64,000 nucleotides of DNA from NCBI GenBank assembly GCA_037043455.1, contig JAWPHD010001141.1, forward strand, positions 124,001 to 188,000. The letters are read 5' to 3'. The DNA is from Cyrtodaria siliqua (lineage: Eukaryota; Mollusca; Bivalvia; Adapedonta; Hiatellidae). The position numbers and the translations under genes were made by a program. This document shows positions 22,245 through 32,860 of the stretch, piece after piece. How positions within the stretch are numbered: position 1 is the first letter of the stretch; each line of letters starts with the position of its first letter. The notes under the pieces are model-generated. The model was not told where the DNA came from. It worked only from the letters and a program-made list of their open reading frames with translations, and ran no database searches.

Positions 22245-22577
22245 TCATCCTTAAAGGTCTTCAATGGCAATCTTGAAGTTTTATCAAGTATTAAAGTTAG
22301 AATATCTATTTATTAATCCAGTAACAGTTTCACTTCAAACCTGTTTGCATATAATTAAATAATAAATTGAGTTGTTATAATTTCCCCCATTATTTTACCA
22401 TAGTTTTAAATATTTTATTGGTGCGATATAATTGACAGTTAATACGCAAAAAAACAATATTCTTAAAACAATTCCTATAATTAATATTAATGATCGAAAA
22501 AAAAAGCATTTTGTAGAAACACTAACGCTGTCACGGGATACTGCAAGAATCAAGATTGCCGTGTGTCCCTTTAAATG
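22245..22577. mobile_element. MITE-like element with TTAAAGG/CCTTTAA ends
   Basis: Begins 'ccttaaaggtcttcaatggc' with 'aatcttgaagtt' and ends 'caagattgccgtgtgtccct' 'ttaaa'. The ends are an approximate inverted repeat around 'ggcaatcttga / tcaagattgcc'. Similar ends and 'tattaatccagta' internal words occur at 45605-45840, 49850-49945, 55200-55370 and 63180-63355. Confidence 0.6.
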
Positions 22578-22796
22578 CATGTATGATTTGTGTATTCAGT
22601 CTTAAAAAATGTTCACACAAGGAACAAGTGTCTTATACACACATAGTTTAATGCTTTAATTTTTGTTATTTCTCTATAATGTACGTGTTTAGTTGCACGG
22701 TATGTATGTTTATTATATACATGTGCCTATCAATAATATACCTAGTAACTTCATTTTCCTACAGTGGAATATGAAACCCTGTAATACCTCAAGGGG

Positions 22797-22920
22797 TTTT
22801 CTGAACCCGTGTCACTATACTACTAAAAATAGATTTCTGTATCACTATACTACTAAAAATAGATTTCTGTATCACTATACTACTAAAAATAGATTTCTGT
22901 ATCACTATACTATATATGAC
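22797..22920. repeat. 30-bp tandem repeat, about 4 copies
   Basis: The unit contains cactatactactaaaaatag and then atttctgtat. The first three copies are identical. Confidence 0.95.
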
Positions 22921-23113
22921 GTATGATGTAGACGTCATGTAATGTTTTCGACTACCTGTGTAAACAAACTAGTCTACTATACGATGCTATAATATGTTAC
23001 GAGCTTTCTTATGAAGATATACTATTATAATAAAAGGATCATTACTAGATTGTGTTCTGGAAGCTGGCATCATCATTAGTTGTTAATTTTAATTGCCCTG
23101 TCTATAATTTCAG

Positions 23114-23278
23114 TTTAAAACCCAGCACAACATGTGGTCCATTCCAGAACCACAACACTAGTTACGCAATAGTCGTGGATCTCGTGGACGGCTGGAAGGA
23201 GCAATACAACGCTCTCCATACGATCGTACAGGTTATATCTTCCTCCGGGTTTATAGCCGGTGCTATAGTCGTTCTCTT
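23114..23278 (+). CDS. TMC: TMC gene exon 7
   Basis: The acceptor is tataatttcag|TTTAAAA and the donor CTCTT|gtgagt. It enters and leaves in phase 2. It encodes LKPSTTCGPFQNHNTSYAIV, VDLVDGWKEQYNALHTIVQV and ISSSGFIAGAIVVLL. TCGPF is a conserved TMC extracellular-loop motif, and the last segment begins a membrane helix. The last 34 bases plus donor are the seed of the following 60-bp array. Confidence 0.96.
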
Positions 23279-23342
23279 GTGAGTAAATCAATAGATTATT
23301 TTGTCCGGGTTTTTAGCCAGTTCTATAGTCGTTCTCTTGTGA
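23279..23342 (+). repeat. 60-bp donor-bearing array, first copy before transposon
   Basis: Immediately after the true donor a second copy of the exon end (with cagttc changes) and donor gtgag follows at 23305-23343. It is then broken by the insertion at 23343-23994. Confidence 0.92.
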
Positions 23343-23994
23343 GGGGGTGCTCCTCAGTTTCGCATGATTGTCCATGGTGTAAATCAGAAAGAAATCAACT
23401 AAGCATCTTTTAGGTCCATGGATGGTATTTATAATAATTATGAAGCACATGTTTGATGTTTTTTTCAGTTTTGAGAACTTCTAAGTTTATTTTGGTGTAT
23501 TGGAATTTGCATTCTTTGGGTTTTTTGGAGGCTATAAATAGAAAAATGTGAACCAATCAAAAACTTCCTAAAAGTAGGTAAAATGGCTGATTTTCAATCA
23601 CGGGGAGATCAGCTTGGAATAACTTTTTAAAATGCCGTACTTGGTATGTAAAATTTAGCATTTCCTGATATGCAAGAGCATTATGAGTGCAGACATGACC
23701 CTGATATGCGTAGGATTTTTTTTTATTTTTATTTATTGACATTTGAAATATTGCTAAAATTGCATTTTTAGCATGGTTTGAGGGGTGGGGTAATCTTAAA
23801 GAAATGGGACTAAAGTTGTACAGAAAATGCTTTTTGATACTTTTATTTGGTATGGAAACATGGGTAATTTTATTGTCTTCTAAGAAATGTATGACACAAT
23901 GATGATGTGATTTATTTTTGCTCAAGGATTCAGGCTAAGGGCTTGTCATGGGTTTGATGATTGAGAAATATACATTAAACTGTGGAGTGCCCCC
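23343..23994. mobile_element. DNA transposon (non-autonomous), 652 bp, in the donor array
   Basis: The element has terminal inverted repeats: left 'gggggtgctcctcagttt' and right, read in reverse complement, 'gggggcactccacagttt'. It is flanked by tga at 23340-23342 and 23995-23997, a 3-bp target-site duplication. Three-base duplications and GGG-type ends fit PIF/Harbinger-like or related non-autonomous elements. No transposase frame was seen. Confidence 0.85.
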
Positions 23995-25785
23995 TGAGTA
24001 AATCAATAGAGTATTTTGTCCGGGTTTATAGCCGGTGCTATAGTCGTTCTCTTGTGAGTATATCAATAGATTATTTTGTCCGGGTTTATAGCAAGTTCTA
24101 TAGTCGTTCTCTTGTGAGTATATCAATAGATTATTTTGTCCCGGTTTATAGCCGGTGCTATAGTCATTCTCTTGTGAGTATATCAATAGATTATTTTGTC
24201 CGGGTTTATAGCAAGTTCTATAGTCGTTCTCTTGTGAGTATATCAATAGATTATTTTGTCCCGGTTTATAGCAAGTTCTATAGTCGTTCTCTTGTGAGTA
24301 TATCAATAGATTATTTTGTCCGGGTTTATAGCCGGTGCTATAGTCGTTCTCTTGTGAGTATATCAATAGATTATTTTGTCCGGGTTTATAGCAAGTTCTA
24401 TAGTCGTTCTCTTGTGAGTATATCAATAGATTATTTTGTCCGGGTTTATAGCAAGTTCTATAGTCGTTCTCTTGTGAGTATATCAATAGATTATTTTGTC
24501 CGGGTTTATAGCCGGTGCTATAGTCGTTCTCTTGTGAGTATATCAATAGATTATTTTGTCGGGGTTTATAGCCGGTTCTATAGTCGTTCTCTTGTGAGTA
24601 TATCCATAGATTATTTTGTCTAGGTTTATAGCTGGTGCTATAGTCGTTCTCTTGTGAGTATATCAATAGATTATTTTGTCCGGGTTTATAGCCGATGCTA
24701 TAGTCGTTCTCTTATGAGTATATCAATAGATTATTTCGTCCAGGTTTATAGCTGGTGCTATAGTCGTTCTCTTGTGAGTATATCAATAGATTATTTTGTC
24801 CGGGTTTATAGCCGGTGCTATAGTCGTTCTCGTGTGAGTAAAGCAATATATTGTTTTGTCCGGGTTTATAGCCGGTGCTATATTCGTTCTCTTGTGAGTA
24901 TATCAATAGATTATTTTGTCCGGGTTTATAGCCGGTGCTATAGTCGTTCTCGTGTGAGTAAAGCAATATATTGTTTTGTCCGGGTTTATAGCCGGTGCTA
25001 TAGTCGTTCTCTTGTGAGTATATCAATAGATTATTTTGTCCGGGTTTATAGCCGGTGCTATAGTCGTTCTCGTGTGAGTAAAGCAATAGATTGTTTTGTC
25101 CGGGTTTATAGCCGGTGCTATAGTCGTTCTCTTTTGAGTATATCAATAGATTATTTTGTCCAGGTTTATAGCCGGTGCTATAGTCGTTCTCTTGTGAGTA
25201 TATTAGTAGATTATTTTGTCCGGGTTTATAGCTGGTTCTATAGTCGTTCTCTTGTGAGTTTATCAAGAGATTATTTTGTCCGGGTTTATAGCCAGTGCTA
25301 TAGTCATTCTCGTGTGAGTATATCAAGAGATTATTTTGTCTGGGTTTATAGCCGGTGCTATAGTCGTTCTCTTGTGAGTATATCAAGAGATTATTTTGTA
25401 TGGGTTTATAGCCAGTGCTATAGTCATTCTCGTGTGAGTATATTAGTAGATTATTTTGTCCGGGCTTATAGCCAGTGCTATAGTCATTCTCGTGTGAGTA
25501 TATCAAGAGATTATATTGTCCGGGTTTATAGCCAGTGCTATAGTCATTCTCGTGTGAGTATATCAAGAGATTATTTTGTCCGGGTTTATAGCCGGTGCTA
25601 TAGTCGTTCTCTTGTGTGTATATCAAGAGATTATTATCAGTAGATTATTTTGTCCGGGTTTATAGCTGGTTCTATGGTCATTCTCTTGTGAGTATATCAA
25701 TAGATTATTTTGTCTGGGTTTATAGCCGGTGCTATAGTCATTCTGTTGTGAGTATATCAATAGTTTATTTTGTCCGGGTTTATTT
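23995..25785 (+). repeat. 60-bp minisatellite carrying the exon 7 3' end and donor, about 30 copies
   Basis: The unit contains gtgagtatatcaatagatta, then ttttgtccgggtttatagcc, then ggtgctatagtcgttctctt. The second half is the last 34 bases of exon 7 and the start of the unit is its donor, so each unit holds an exon-like 3' end and a gtgagta donor. Variants (agcaagttct, gtaaagcaatata, tatcaagaga) form local sub-blocks. The exon frame meets TGA at once after the donor, so use of a distal donor would truncate the protein. Confidence 0.97.
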
Positions 25786-25889
25786 TTTTTAAGGTCTACC
25801 TAATTTGCATATTAAAATATGCATAAATATGTATAAATTATGTCAATTGTAATTCATGATTACATTGTTTTTTTTGTTTTTGTTCCCAG

Positions 25890-25968
25890 AGTGTTGACCT
25901 ACTACATGAGGATTGTGATGGTGGGACACAAGGAAATGGTAAACCTATTGCGGCAACAGTTGTCAATG
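25890..25968 (+). CDS. TMC: TMC gene exon 8
   Basis: The acceptor is gttcccag|AGTGTTG and the donor TCAATG|gtaagt. It enters in phase 2 and ends in phase 0. It encodes VLTYYMRIVMVGHKEMVNLL and RQQLSM. It completes the last membrane helix and begins the juxtamembrane LRQQL helix seen in TMC5/7-type proteins. Confidence 0.94.
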
Positions 25969-26378
25969 GTAAGTTACTAGGCAAGCATAAACAGTTGTCA
26001 GTGGTTAGTTACTAGGCAAGGATAAACAGTTGTCAATGGTAAGTATCTCGGCAAGCATAAACAGTTGTCAATGTTAGTTACTAGGCAAGCATAAACAGTT
26101 GTCAAAGGTAAGTTACTAGGCAAGCATAAACAGTTGTCAATGGTAAGTTACTGGGCAAGCATAAACAGTTGTCAATGGTAAGTTACTAGGCAAGCATAAA
26201 CAGTTGTCAATGGTAAGTAACTAGGCAAGCATAAACAGTTGTCAATGGTAAGTTACTAGGCAAGCATAAACAGTTGTCAATGTAAGTTACTAGGCAAGCA
26301 TAAACAGTTGTCAATGGTAAGTTAGTAGGCAAACATAAACAGTTGTCAATGGTAAGTTACTAGGCAAGCATAAACAGT
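25954..26378 (+). repeat. 35-bp array carrying the exon 8 3' end and donor, about 12 copies
   Basis: The unit contains aacagttgtcaatggtaagt and then tactaggcaagcata. The first 14 bases are the end of exon 8 and ggtaagt is its donor; most copies keep a consensus GTAAGT. The true exon end is the first unit. Confidence 0.97.
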
Positions 26379-26509
26379 AACTATGCAAGCATAATTAATA
26401 TAAGATATCGGGGGTTTCTCTCAAACTTATATCACACATGTTTTTCTCTATAAAGAAGTCACCAGTTGGCTTGTACAACTATGTTTGTTTACCCCAAGTA
26501 TAACATTTG

Positions 26510-26725
26510 CAAAAGCCTTCATTTACAGAAGTCCGTCATAACCTGTTTCAGGCAAAGTACTTAGAAAGTATGCCATCCTTTGGAGGTGATGTAAAGCCAG
26601 GACGCCTGGGTACAGGGATAGCAATACCCTTGAAGAATCTCTTTGCAAAATTTGACAAAGAGTCAATTGCTGTTGAACCGGATTCACGCCCAGAAGCCTT
26701 CCTTGGAAACGGAATGGCTTAAAAT
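26510..26725 (+). mobile_element. Dispersed non-coding element
   Basis: 'gaaagtatgccatcctttgg' and 'aggtgatgtaaagccagg' match 15842-15890 in reverse orientation. A 71-codon frame over it has no protein character. Confidence 0.55.
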
Positions 26726-26767
26726 ACTCGAAAGAGGTTGTAGCCGTATATCTATAGATAGTTTGAA

Positions 26768-26900
26768 GTCATAGTGCGTGGTCCAGTGGCTGGGTTCGGT
26801 CCTTGCCATGGCCATGTTATTTATCCTTGAGCAAGATAATTAATCCACAATGCTTAGTACTGGTTCTACCCAGGAAGCCATCGAGAGTGATTAATAATAT
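26768..26900 (+). mobile_element. tRNA-derived SINE fragment
   Basis: 'gcgtggtccagtggctgggt' and 'tccttgccatggccatgtta' resemble 50350-50390. The later 'agtactggttctacccagga' core is shared with families S1 and S3. Confidence 0.6.
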
Positions 26901-27055
26901 TAAAGTTGCAAGAACTTGTTTCGCAATCAATGTAAAAGAAATGTGTTTCAGCTAAGTCATAGACATGTATTTTACTGAATGCTGCTTCCAAATTCACGTG
27001 TCTGTGTAGACAACACTGTATGATTGCCTTGTTATTGTGTATTCCGGTATTGCAG

Positions 27056-27206
27056 GAGGGTAGGGACAAGGCATACCTGTTGAAAATGTTACAAGATGCC
27101 AACAAGAAGCACCGCGGTGGACCGGGGCGACCCAGCAAGGACAGTCGCCTCCTGTCAGCGGGGTCTGCGGGTTCTGAGGCCTCCATCAGTGCTGCCACCT
27201 CACCAG
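27056..27206 (+). CDS. TMC: TMC gene exon 9 (cytoplasmic tail)
   Basis: The acceptor is ggtattgcag|GAGGGTA and the donor TCACCAG|gtacgt. It starts in phase 0 and ends in phase 1. It encodes EGRDKAYLLKMLQDANKKHR and then a Gly/Ser/Arg-rich stretch ending SAATSP. The first part is a charged helix after the last membrane segment. The tail is poorly conserved, so identity rests on frame, splice sites and the EGRDK motif. Confidence 0.92.
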
Positions 27207-27467
27207 GTACGTGACACTCGGACAGTTATTCTCATTAAATGTTACAGATAAACTCTGCTTCAAGCTCAGATTGTTTAGGGTTTATGTTTTTTAACTAAAG
27301 GCTTTTTGACAACATGCATTAGTGCATGCTGGTCCTTAGAGTTACTTTATTGTTTATTTCACTGCATGATTGTCTTTTAGATATATGAAATAATATTATT
27401 TTTTTCAGTGAAATCAAATTTATATCGTTATAATATATCATTGTATGGTAAGGCCATAAAAAATTAA

Positions 27468-28066
27468 TTACCTGGTTCTCTGGCCCGCCCGCATGTCTTT
27501 TTTTGGTGCCGCACTGCTGATTTTATCTCAAAAGTAATAAAATAAAAAAAAATTACATGCAACTACCTCAGGGGAATCCCCTTGTGGGTAGACTGGTGCG
27601 TGGCCGACTATCTGCAGCTCTGCTCGCTAGCTTGTGAGTGTTGCAGTTGTACGAGTACCAATCTAGGAGAGTCAGACGCTTGAGACGCTTGGAACTAGTA
27701 GGTGCTACAGAACAGGCGATTTATTCAAGCGTCTAATCGACAAAGTCTCACAACAACATGCAATAATGGTGTGTCATCGAGTCGATTGAAGTTCATGCGT
27801 GATCTAATACAAATATACTGACTTGTTGTGATTGAAAGAAGCATAAGTCGGGAAGAAATGATAAGGTAATGATCGACAATAGAGATGAGCTGATCCAACT
27901 GGTTATTGCACATGTATTTCGAGATATTTTGCATCAATATATGTATTGGAATTAAAGTTTGGATAAAAAAAAATCGCCCGCGTGTCTGTTGACCACTGTA
28001 AAATTGTAAAAAAAAATGCGCCCGCCTGCATCTCTTCTCAGAAAAAGTGGCCTGAGAACCAGGTAA
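27468..28066. mobile_element. MITE of 599 bp flanked by TTAA (piggyBac-type)
   Basis: Inverted terminal repeats: left 'ttacctggttctctggcc', right in reverse complement 'ttacctggttctcaggcc'. TTAA lies on both sides (27464-27467 and 28067-28070), the hallmark duplication of piggyBac elements. Subterminal 'cgcccgc' words also recur at both ends. No transposase frame. It lies in TMC intron 9. Confidence 0.88.
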
Positions 28067-28379
28067 TTAATATTTTGTGGCCTAATGCAACTTTTGTTTT
28101 TTAATATTGGTGGAAAAAACTACAAAAGGCCCCAGTTGTTATGTTATGAATGCTTGTTTATTTTGGATGCGAATGTTTAATAATCATTTTATCGACTATA
28201 TAGTTAACTACATTCCCATTGATATTCCATCTGAACACTGGTTTACAATGGGAATGGGATTTCTACGTCCTAGTGTATCTGTGTCACTTTTCATTATTTT
28301 CTTACTTGTGCATAGTACGATCTTGAATTACTAAATAGCTTTAATGCGATTGATTAAATTCATTAGTTTGCTTTAATTT

Positions 28380-28700
28380 TTATGTCGTCTGCATAGCATG
28401 ACAGACACTTAGGGAAAAATATGTCGTCTGCATAGCATGACAGACACTTAGGGATCACTTTGTCATTGTCGTCGTCCATCATCGTCTGTTGTTATTGGTC
28501 CGCCGACTGCAACCTAACCTTGGCCATAAATTAAGAAGTATTTGACCTACGTTCATCTTACCTCAAGGAATGTTGTTACACATGTCCAATAACTCTGACT
28601 TTCATTTCAGTAGAGTTATATCCCTTTTCATCTAACTTAAATCTGCCACCTAACCAAGCTCATAGCAGGCGACACAAATGTTCTGTGGAACATCCTTCTA
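28380..28700 (+). repeat. Dispersed element copy with a 38-bp direct duplication at its start
   Basis: atgtcgtctgcatagcatga and the following cagacacttaggga occur twice (28382 and 28420). The rest matches the family at 3969-4460 ('tcagtagagttatatccctt', 'ccaagctcatagcaggcgac'). Confidence 0.75.
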
Positions 28701-29396
28701 GTTTCTTTTTTAAAAACAATTATTTAATTGCTGCAAAATGATTTTGAATTACCTAAATTTCTTACATCTTTGCCTTGATTAAATTTATCATTTCACATTA
28801 TGTTTTATCTTTTTAAAAACAAATAGTTTGATTGCTGCAGCTACATAGAAAGCTGACTACTTGTGAATGTAAAATCATATGGTTACCAGTTGAAAGTTCT
28901 TACAACTTTTAAAAGGCTATTATGCAATTAGATCAATAGATTATAATAATACTTCGCAAAATATGCCAAATTAACAAACCTTCTAACAACTAATGCACTA
29001 CCACCTTGTGCCACATGAAAAACTACCCTTTACTGTAACATCCACCTGGTCATTTTACAGTACAGATATTCACATAAAGGCTGGATTATACGTAAAGACT
29101 CCATTGTATGTTAAAAATAAGCATCATCCAGCTTTAATGGCATTGGTGGAATATTGGGATTATCAAGCAAGGGATAGGCATATTATTTTCTGATATGACG
29201 AGATATGAGAGTGTCACAGGCAGCAAGTCTGGGCTCTCTTGCTTTAAATATAAGATTGTATAATCAGTCAACTTGTGTGGAAGACTTAAAAGCACAAATA
29301 TATCTTATCACGATCATAAGATTATTACATTTTGAGGGGCAATAACTTTGTCTGCATCATTCGCAGACGACTAATGCTTGTTGCTGCTGTTATCAG
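28701..29396. other. TMC intron 9, no recognised feature
   Basis: AT-rich intronic sequence; no exon, repeat or hairpin supportable apart from the candidate microexon that follows. Confidence 0.5.
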
Positions 29397-29426
29397 TATA
29401 TCCCTCTCAACCCTTCGCTGGTACTC
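29397..29426 (+). CDS. TMC: Candidate 30-nt cassette microexon of the TMC gene
   Basis: The acceptor is gctgctgttatcag|TATATC and the donor GTACTC|gtaagt, both good consensus sites. Inserted between exons 9 and 10 (phase 1) the 30 nt keep the frame and replace the junction Gly by VYPSQPFAGTR, a plausible tail segment. Being so short it could be chance; RNA reads would decide. Confidence 0.4.
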
Positions 29427-29429
29427 GTA

Positions 29430-30840
29430 AGTCTTGATCCCTTTATTCAAGATGAAAGTTTTAATTTCCCCACCGTATGAATCATATTGACATCCATTTT
29501 GACTAGTATAAAAAATATACTGGATGGCTTCACATGCAAGGGAGATAAATAAGATAAATATTTTGCCATATTTAATCTACCACTTGCATTTACAAGTTTC
29601 ACAAACAAAATATTTCAGGGTAAACTTATCTCGGTATTTTTTTATAATATCTGTCTAGTGGGTACAGAAATAATATTGTGAATCTGTGTTTATAGAAATA
29701 TTACCACAGAAATCTTTAATTTTGTTTTGTTGGCCTATTTTTAAATCCTGTTTATAACCTTTGTTCATTAGAATTATGTTATTTAAACGTTTTCCAAGGA
29801 GCTGAAGCCGTAGCAGCAGACGGGTACATCGACTGGGACGTTAACTTATGATTCCGGTCTTGTTATGTTTACAACCAGTCTAGGTATCCATGGTGATGTT
29901 ACTATAGCATTGCTAAGCATGCCAGCATCACTTTTGTATGGTTGAATGTAGTATGTAATAAGACATGATGTGGTTGGTTGCTATTCACAATGAGTAATCT
30001 AGTATTGCTATATGCTTCTGCATGAACTTTGTGGTGTTGTTATGTACTAAAGTAAGATGTATACAAAACTACAGATGGAGCCATTTATTTATTTCTTATA
30101 TAACACATCAAATCTTTTTCTGATTTCATTTTCAACTAATTTATCTTATTCTTTCTTCTGTTCAATTGTTTTATTTCACTTACAATTGTGTACCTTTTGA
30201 TAACAAAATTCTTCTCAATTTTGGATATGATCTAGATCTGTGTTCATATCACAATTATATGCAATCGTAGTTTTAAAGACTTCTTCGAACTTTATGAGAG
30301 AAAAACATGTTATTTCTACCTAAATTCTCTCTTCGCTTGTTTAATCCTGTTACAATCACTATGAGAGCTAATTTAAAAAACAACATTTGCTTCTGATCAG
30401 TGTTCAGTTTTTTTATTACATTTCTATAGGTGAACAATATGGATTTCTTAATTTTATAATGACAACTAACCCTGAAAGAATTTTTAACTAACCCTGAAAG
30501 AAATTAAGGAACATTCTATTTGCATATGCGAATTGACAGTGGTAACTTGGTAGGATCTACAGTCTTCATCATAAGTGAATAACTCGAGAAGGATACAAAA
30601 TAGATACTAACATATTGTTAATACACAGTACATTATTTAGTGTGCGGGTTTCGTTTCTGAGGATTTTTTTTGCACGATAGAGACGTTCTGTTTTCCCACT
30701 CATTCGCATCCACTACATGCCTCCCATCTTGTGAAAGAATTTCTATAGTCATAAACCATCCTTTAAATTATCTCTATATCAGCATAATGTCCAAAGGAAC
30801 CTCAGGAGACGGGGGTATAATGTGCTGTACATGTGTAGAT
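29430..30840. other. TMC intron 9, mostly featureless
   Basis: AT-rich intronic sequence. It includes a possible alternative terminal exon at 29814-29851 (see findings) and a small duplication 'aactaaccctgaaagaa' at 30463-30501. No other feature seen. Confidence 0.5.
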
Positions 30841-31063
30841 ATCTATCTAGATAAAATCCATGACTCATGACAAAAGCTTACATTATTTTGAATATTTTGA
30901 CCGTATCTCACGATCATTGTGAGCTGATCTGACTACTGATGCATGTCATCATGTGACATAAGAAGGTAACGTGACAACAGCTGACAAAGACCATGAGGTG
31001 TGGTCAAAATATTCAAAACAATGTAAGTTTTAGCTCCAAGTCATGGATTTTATCTAGATAGAT
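30841..31063. mobile_element. Foldback MITE, 223 bp with arms of about 60 bp
   Basis: The left arm 'atctatctagataaaatcca' .. 'tgaatattttgacc' pairs with the right arm 'ggtcaaaatattcaaaacaa' .. 'ggattttatctagatagat'. Arms are about 85-90% complementary over about 60 nt. Unique loop in the centre; non-coding. Confidence 0.9.
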
Positions 31064-32428
31064 GATGAATCCAGAGCAAGAAAACAAACTATTTAGTTGT
31101 GTTGATATGTTGTAAGAGATTATAGCTATCGTTGTTGCTTACATGTAGATGTGTTTTATGCTGGTGACAGTTCATTTGTGTGGTGGTCTATGTTAACCAA
31201 GCTTTGGCTATTTACCCTGCATGTCTAGGGATTGTAAATACCCTAGCTCAGTATATGCCATCTACAGAAGCATATCTACGTATACGGCACTGGTACGGTA
31301 TGTAAGAACATTGTATGCTGATTGTTTGACATTATTACCTGGACAGACGCACTAATTTTGCCTTACCAGCTTTTACGCATGCACCAGGGCCAGATCCAGT
31401 ATTTTAGATAAGCAGACGCAAATTTTGGAGAAAAATTGACGAGCAAAAACCTGCTGTTCCAGATAGACGCTTTTTACATTTTTTTCTCCCATTTACTGGA
31501 GACTTAATATCAAAATAAGCTTTTCAGATATTAGTAGGGCATGCTGGATGCCCGCACACCCCATCTAAATCATGTTTTGGTTGTAGTCTTATTTTGGCGA
31601 AATTATCAATTAAAATTTGACCTACATGACAAATATGGTTTGGAGAGGATGAATGTGCTAATTTGTGTTCATGCCAGATGACAACTGAGTGCTTAGTAAC
31701 ACCAGTGTTTATAGTATAGAACTTGTTGTAGTTTGTTGTTGGTGTGTCCTACCAGTGTCTTTGCTTTCTTTATGACAGTAATTACTTAAACAAACGTGAC
31801 GTCACGTTAGGCATGCTTTCTGGAGTTGCATGACGTGATGAATAGAATCTATTCATGCTAATTTATTATTGAATTAATTAATCTCACTGGCAAAACTGAT
31901 ATGATGCTCGCCAATCAGTCACATCATATTTGCCAACTCGTCAATAAATTCAGTACTAAATAAGCACTGTGTGAGATCCACTATGTATCTTGTATCTAGA
32001 TTAACAGATGCAGAGTATGTACCGTATCATAGATACGTGGCTGTGCGATACATGATTACTCCTGTCGTCCATCTTTCCGTGTAAATACTTTGCACCAAAT
32101 AATTATCTTCTCATGTGCGATATCTACATATCGTAAGTTTTGTCCTACCTATGTTTGTCACACTTTGTTGTCATATGTTGTAGATAAATAAAGTGTAACA
32201 TTTTATTTTGTTTCAGTTTGTTTCATTTTGATTCATTTCATCATCTTATTGATGCCACCTTTGTAGTATGTAAAAATGTCTTGAAATTTTACACTCGTAT
32301 CTCATAGTTGACAATTTGACACTAAAAAACTGTTGTAATTGTAGTAAAAAACAATGAAAATCAGAATAATAAGAAACGTGTTATATGTATACATGTGCGT
32401 ACACTACAACTTCTGTGTTTACTTGTAG
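31064..32428. other. TMC intron 9, 3' portion
   Basis: No supportable exon. 31865-31990 is a copy of the dispersed family at 17950 and 52480. The polypyrimidine/AG before exon 10 is 'gtgtttacttgtag'. Confidence 0.55.
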
Positions 32429-32547
32429 GTGGTCGACAGTTCATAAAGGCCTTGGCTGTTACAGCAGACAAAAGAAATGAGAGTGTCGCCTCACGGCCCG
32501 ATCGCCGTCAACGGAGGGATGCAAGTCAGGGGGCAACATCATCATGA
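32429..32547 (+). CDS. TMC: TMC gene terminal coding exon
   Basis: The acceptor is tttacttgtag|GTGGTCG. It enters in phase 1 and stays open for 39 codons to TGA at 32545-32547. It encodes GRQFIKALAVTADKRNESVA and then SRPDRRQRRDASQGATSS, a basic, disordered C-terminus. Frame continuity with exon 9 and the stop support it; sequence conservation cannot be judged here. Confidence 0.85.
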
Positions 32548-32649
32548 TGGCATTGCTATCGCACTAGGCCACGTACAAGCATTAGTATAGAGTAACTGGG
32601 GTCATGTAGGAAACATTTCTGATACAAAGAACTTTAAAGATAAAGTCAT

Positions 32650-32860
32650 ACATCCTTAACCCCCTATGAATGTATAATGGACTGTCCTTTCTTTAATTTT
32701 AAACCATTCCATTTATGTTACAAAGGGGTGTTTTGGTTAAATGACTGATGAGTAGCCAGACAGTGTAAACCCTGATCAGCCTGCGAGTTACTCGGTTTAC
32801 ACTGGCTGCAAAGGCTGTTGTAGCGGTCGCCCTTAGCAGGCTGAGTTAATAATCCATTTG
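32650..32860 (+). mobile_element. Dispersed element in the probable TMC 3' UTR or flank
   Basis: Plus-orientation copy of the family at 14115-14300, with 'ccagacagtgtaaaccctga' and 'gagttactcggtttacactg' forming a short inverted repeat. Confidence 0.7.

Larger units (their letters stand above)
5549..32547 (+). other. TMC: TMC (transmembrane channel-like) gene, 3' part, ten exons
   Basis: TMC proteins are multi-pass membrane proteins related to the anoctamin/OSCA superfamily; some form the pore of mechanotransduction channels. Ten exons (1131 nt, 376 codons plus stop) join in one frame with matched phases. Visible hallmarks are the signature CWETYVGQE starting exon 3, hydrophobic segments in exons 1, 2, 3, 4-5, 6 and 7-8, the conserved 'ICW/LCW..FSP' type loop (ALCWFGTYFSP) and a TCGPF motif. 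A membrane-proximal LRQQLSMEGRDKAYLL helix followed by a basic, serine-rich tail is most like the TMC5/7 group. The N-terminal half is not in the window or not recognised. Intron sizes are 379, 1015, 9696, 589, 604, 4665, 2611, 1087 and 5222 bp. The long ones are inflated by tandem arrays. The subfamily assignment is inference; TMC membership is firm. Confidence 0.95.

Noticed and set aside
23935..25643. Frames of 213-329 codons over the 60-bp array
   Set aside because: Produced by a 60-bp repeat lacking stops in some phases. The real exon frame hits TGA straight after the donor.
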